The notes below the pieces were generated by a model. The model worked only from the letters and a program-made list of their open reading frames with translations, ran no database searches and was not told the DNA's origin. From the NCBI GenBank assembly GCA_964405465.1, contig CAYONZ010000053.1, positions 1 through 21,321 on the forward strand: a stretch of 21,321 nucleotides of DNA, given 5' to 3'. Below, in pieces: positions 19,439 through 21,321 of the stretch (position 1 is its first letter; each line of letters opens with the position of its first letter). This DNA is from CAYONZ01 sp964405465 (lineage in GTDB: Bacteria; Bdellovibrionota; Bdellovibrionia; Bdellovibrionales; JAMPXM01). The position numbers and the translations under genes are program-made.

Positions 19439-21132
19439 TTATCTTGTTTTCTTGCAATGATAAAGGCGGGTAAGCGAAAGAGTTTTTGATAGCGAACGGC
19501 ATCATCTGGTTGTTTGATGTCGATCGCTAGTTCAGGGCGTTTTAAGTGTGATCGAAGAAAATTGATATTGAATTTTTTTATAGAGGACGGGTTGCCAAAG
19601 AAGTGTGCCTCACTGATATATTGAGCATCAACATCATAGTAACGAATCTCTAAATAGGAATTTGCGTTTTTGTCTTTGCGCACTTCAAATGTGATTTTAT
19701 CTGGAGTCAAGACGTGTGAATTCTTTGAGAGCTTGGCTTGTTTCAGTTTCGCATCGGCATCAATTAAAACGGCATCACATTTTTCACACGCTCTTGCCGT
19801 AATATCGTTCTCAGCCCCACAGCTATGACAAAGCTTAAATCGAAAGCGAAATCCACACTTGGTGATTTGAAAAGTTTTTGGGTCTTGAATTGCTCCTCGA
19901 CATTTTCTGCCAAAGTGTTCGAGAACTGTTCCGTCGTCATCTGCATAGCCCCAAAAATCATTTTCAAATGCGCACTTCGGGCATTGGACTTTGACTGGGA
20001 CGGTATCTTTTGCGGGACGTTTGTCTCCAATCTCTGGTGCATAGATGTCATGGCCCATTCCGGTGTAGTCTAAAATATAACAGTCCTTCTTGTTCTCCGA
20101 AAGTCGAAGTCCTCTTCCGACAATTTGTTGATAGAGACTGTTTGATTCAGTTGGGCGCAGTATTGCGATCACGTCGACGTGGGGAGCATCAAAACCTGTG
20201 GTTAAAACCGAGACATTGACTAGGTATTTGAACTTCTTTTTTTTGAAATCCTCGACAATTTTATCCCGGTCCGCCATATCGGTATCGCCCAACACCAATC
20301 TTGCATCCTCTGACGGAAGATAAGACATAATCTCTTCCGCGTGTTTTACTGAGCTACTAAATATCATGACCCCATGTCGATTAAATCTTTCAGTAATGTC
20401 GATGATGTTTTTAATTATCAATGGAGTGAGACGTTTTTGGTTCTTGAGAAGTTCTTCAACCTCAGATGAAGTGTACATTCTTCCTTTTTCAGTCAATTCA
20501 GAAAAGTCATAACAAGTGACGGGTATGTCGACTTTCACCGGAACGGTCAGGTATTTGTTTTTAATCATGTAAGAAAGCGGCAGATCAAAGACACATTGTT
20601 TGAAAAATCTTTTTTGATCGGTCTTGATTTCTCCAAGTTGAGAATATTCGTAAATCCAACCAAGCCCCAAACGATAGGGAGTTGCAGTTAAACCCAAGAC
20701 ACACAAATTTGGGTTTCGTTTTAAAAGCTTGGCAATGACGTCTTGATATTGAGTGGCGCCATCATCAGCCACTCGGTGGCATTCATCGATGACAAGTAAA
20801 GAAAAATTCTCGAAAAATTCTTCTGGCGCACGAGCAACCGACTGAACACTTCCAAAAATAGCTTTGTCGGACCAATCTTTCTGACCGAGGCTTGCTGAAA
20901 ATATTCCGGCTGATAGGCCGTAGCTTCGGTATTTTTCATAATTCTGTTCGACGAGCTCTTTGACATGCGCAAGAACTAAAACTCTGCCTTTGGCAATACG
21001 TGCCAGTTCTGCAATGACAAGGCTCTTACCGGCTCCAGTTGGAAGTACGATCACTGCAGGATCGCGTTTTTTTTGAAAATAACGAATGGTATTGTTAACT
21101 GCGTCTTGTTGATAATCCCGAAGTTTGTACAT
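19396..21132 (-). CDS. radD: RadD-like SF2 DNA helicase with zinc motifs
   Basis: The 578-residue protein starts with the Q-motif-like LRDYQQDAVNNTIRYF, Walker A PTGAGKS (31-37), motif II DECH (116-119), motif III LTATPYRLG (148-155), and in the second RecA domain VLTTGFDAPHVDVIAILRPT, then LYQQIVGRGLRLS (motif VI). After it come cysteine clusters: CPKC, HFGRKCRG, KCGF and CHSCGAEN...CEKC, which should bind zinc. This architecture and length match RadD (YejH), a SF2 ATPase involved in repair of double-strand breaks and in work with RecA. ATG 21132 is the first start and begins right at the conserved motif; its SD is weak. The gene appears monocistronic. The 3' end overlaps an orphan frame that looks coding. 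Confidence 0.85.
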   Translation of the reverse strand: MYKLRDYQQDAVNNTIRYFQKKRDPAVIVLPTGAGKSLVIAELARIAKGRVLVLAHVKELVEQNYEKYRSYGLSAGIFSASLGQKDWSDKAIFGSVQSVARAPEEFFENFSLLVIDECHRVADDGATQYQDVIAKLLKRNPNLCVLGLTATPYRLGLGWIYEYSQLGEIKTDQKRFFKQCVFDLPLSYMIKNKYLTVPVKVDIPVTCYDFSELTEKGRMYTSSEVEELLKNQKRLTPLIIKNIIDITERFNRHGVMIFSSSVKHAEEIMSYLPSEDARLVLGDTDMADRDKIVEDFKKKKFKYLVNVSVLTTGFDAPHVDVIAILRPTESNSLYQQIVGRGLRLSENKKDCYILDYTGMGHDIYAPEIGDKRPAKDTVPVKVQCPKCAFENDFWGYADDDGTVLEHFGRKCRGAIQDPKTFQITKCGFRFRFKLCHSCGAENDITARACEKCDAVLIDADAKLKQAKLSKNSHVLTPDKITFEVRKDKNANSYLEIRYYDVDAQYISEAHFFGNPSSIKKFNINFLRSHLKRPELAIDIKQPDDAVRYQKLFRLPAFIIARKQDKFWKVTEKIFIEEL

Positions 21133-21321
21133 GACGCCATAATAGTTTTTTTTGCGCCGTTTGCACTGAGAAAATTACTGATTTTATATTCGAGAAAATT
21201 TTGGCGAAGCCACACGTTCAAAATTTTTGTTCGAGCCCAAGCGAGATGGTTCTTTGTTGCCTTTCAGCTTGCGGGCGAGGCTCCATGTTTTCGATAGAAA
21301 ATGAACCCGTGATTGCAGTCG
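21133..21321. other. Region upstream of the helicase, no gene seen
   Basis: No convincing ORF. On the minus strand TATTAT lies ten bases before the helicase ATG and TATAAA about 45 bases before it; neither has a clear -35. A GTTCGAGCCC string at 21229 resembles a tRNA T-arm but no tRNA can be folded around it. Confidence 0.3.

Noticed and set aside
21229..21238. GTTCGAGCCC as a tRNA T-arm
   Set aside because: No acceptor, anticodon or D-arm sequences fit on either strand.
1..21321. CRISPR array, insertion sequence or phage genes
   Set aside because: No regularly spaced repeats, transposase or phage structural genes were seen on either strand.

Overview
The window looks like chromosomal DNA of a Gram-negative bacterium of moderate GC content. 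Compact gene spacing, many Sec signal peptides, frequent TTG/GTG starts with strong Shine-Dalgarno (SD) sites and the accessory gene mix would suit a Bdellovibrio-like (Bdellovibrionota) or related predatory or deltaproteobacterial lineage. That placement is inference; no rRNA or tRNA gene is present to confirm it.

The centre of interest is about 3.9-11.3 kb, an apparent isonitrile (isocyanide) natural-product cluster. Five + strand genes with overlapping ends encode a PvcA/DIT1-family isonitrile synthase, a PvcB/TauD-type Fe(II)/2-oxoglutarate oxygenase, a single-component FAD aromatic hydroxylase, an ATP-grasp ligase and an MFS exporter. Divergent from them lie a small DOPA-4,5-dioxygenase-like ring-cleavage enzyme and a LysR regulator. 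Together they suggest conversion of tyrosine (or tryptophan) to a vinyl isonitrile, hydroxylation, possible extradiol ring opening, conjugation to an amine or amino acid, and export. Motifs containing ACCTAT/ATAGGT lie in front of all three transcription units.

Region by region. 0-1.2 kb: a truncated methyltransferase joined out of frame to the tail of a polysaccharide deacetylase, a RimJ/L-type acetyltransferase with a terminator, and a 22-residue acetyltransferase stub. 1.2-3.8 kb: a small P-loop kinase-like protein converging on three minus-strand genes, two of them secreted. 3.9-11.3 kb: the isonitrile cluster. 11.3-12.9 kb: small ORFs, a coupled 48-residue gene plus GNAT pair, and probable gene remnants. 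12.9-16.1 kb: a histidine kinase (whose probable signal peptide lies in another frame), an OmpR-type regulator and a secreted protein; the layout resembles the VxrABC cell-envelope system. 16.2-19.2 kb: a run of single + strand accessory genes (helix-hairpin-helix Cdd1-like, VOC, PaiB-like, class 3 lipase, DUF1801), with a GNAT tail remnant in front of paiB. 19.3-21.1 kb: a RadD-like SF2 helicase on the minus strand.

A recurring side theme is gene debris: at least four partial ORFs look like cut ends of known families. This could mean natural decay in accessory DNA or, at some points, sequence error. I saw no CRISPR array, insertion sequence, tRNA or rRNA.
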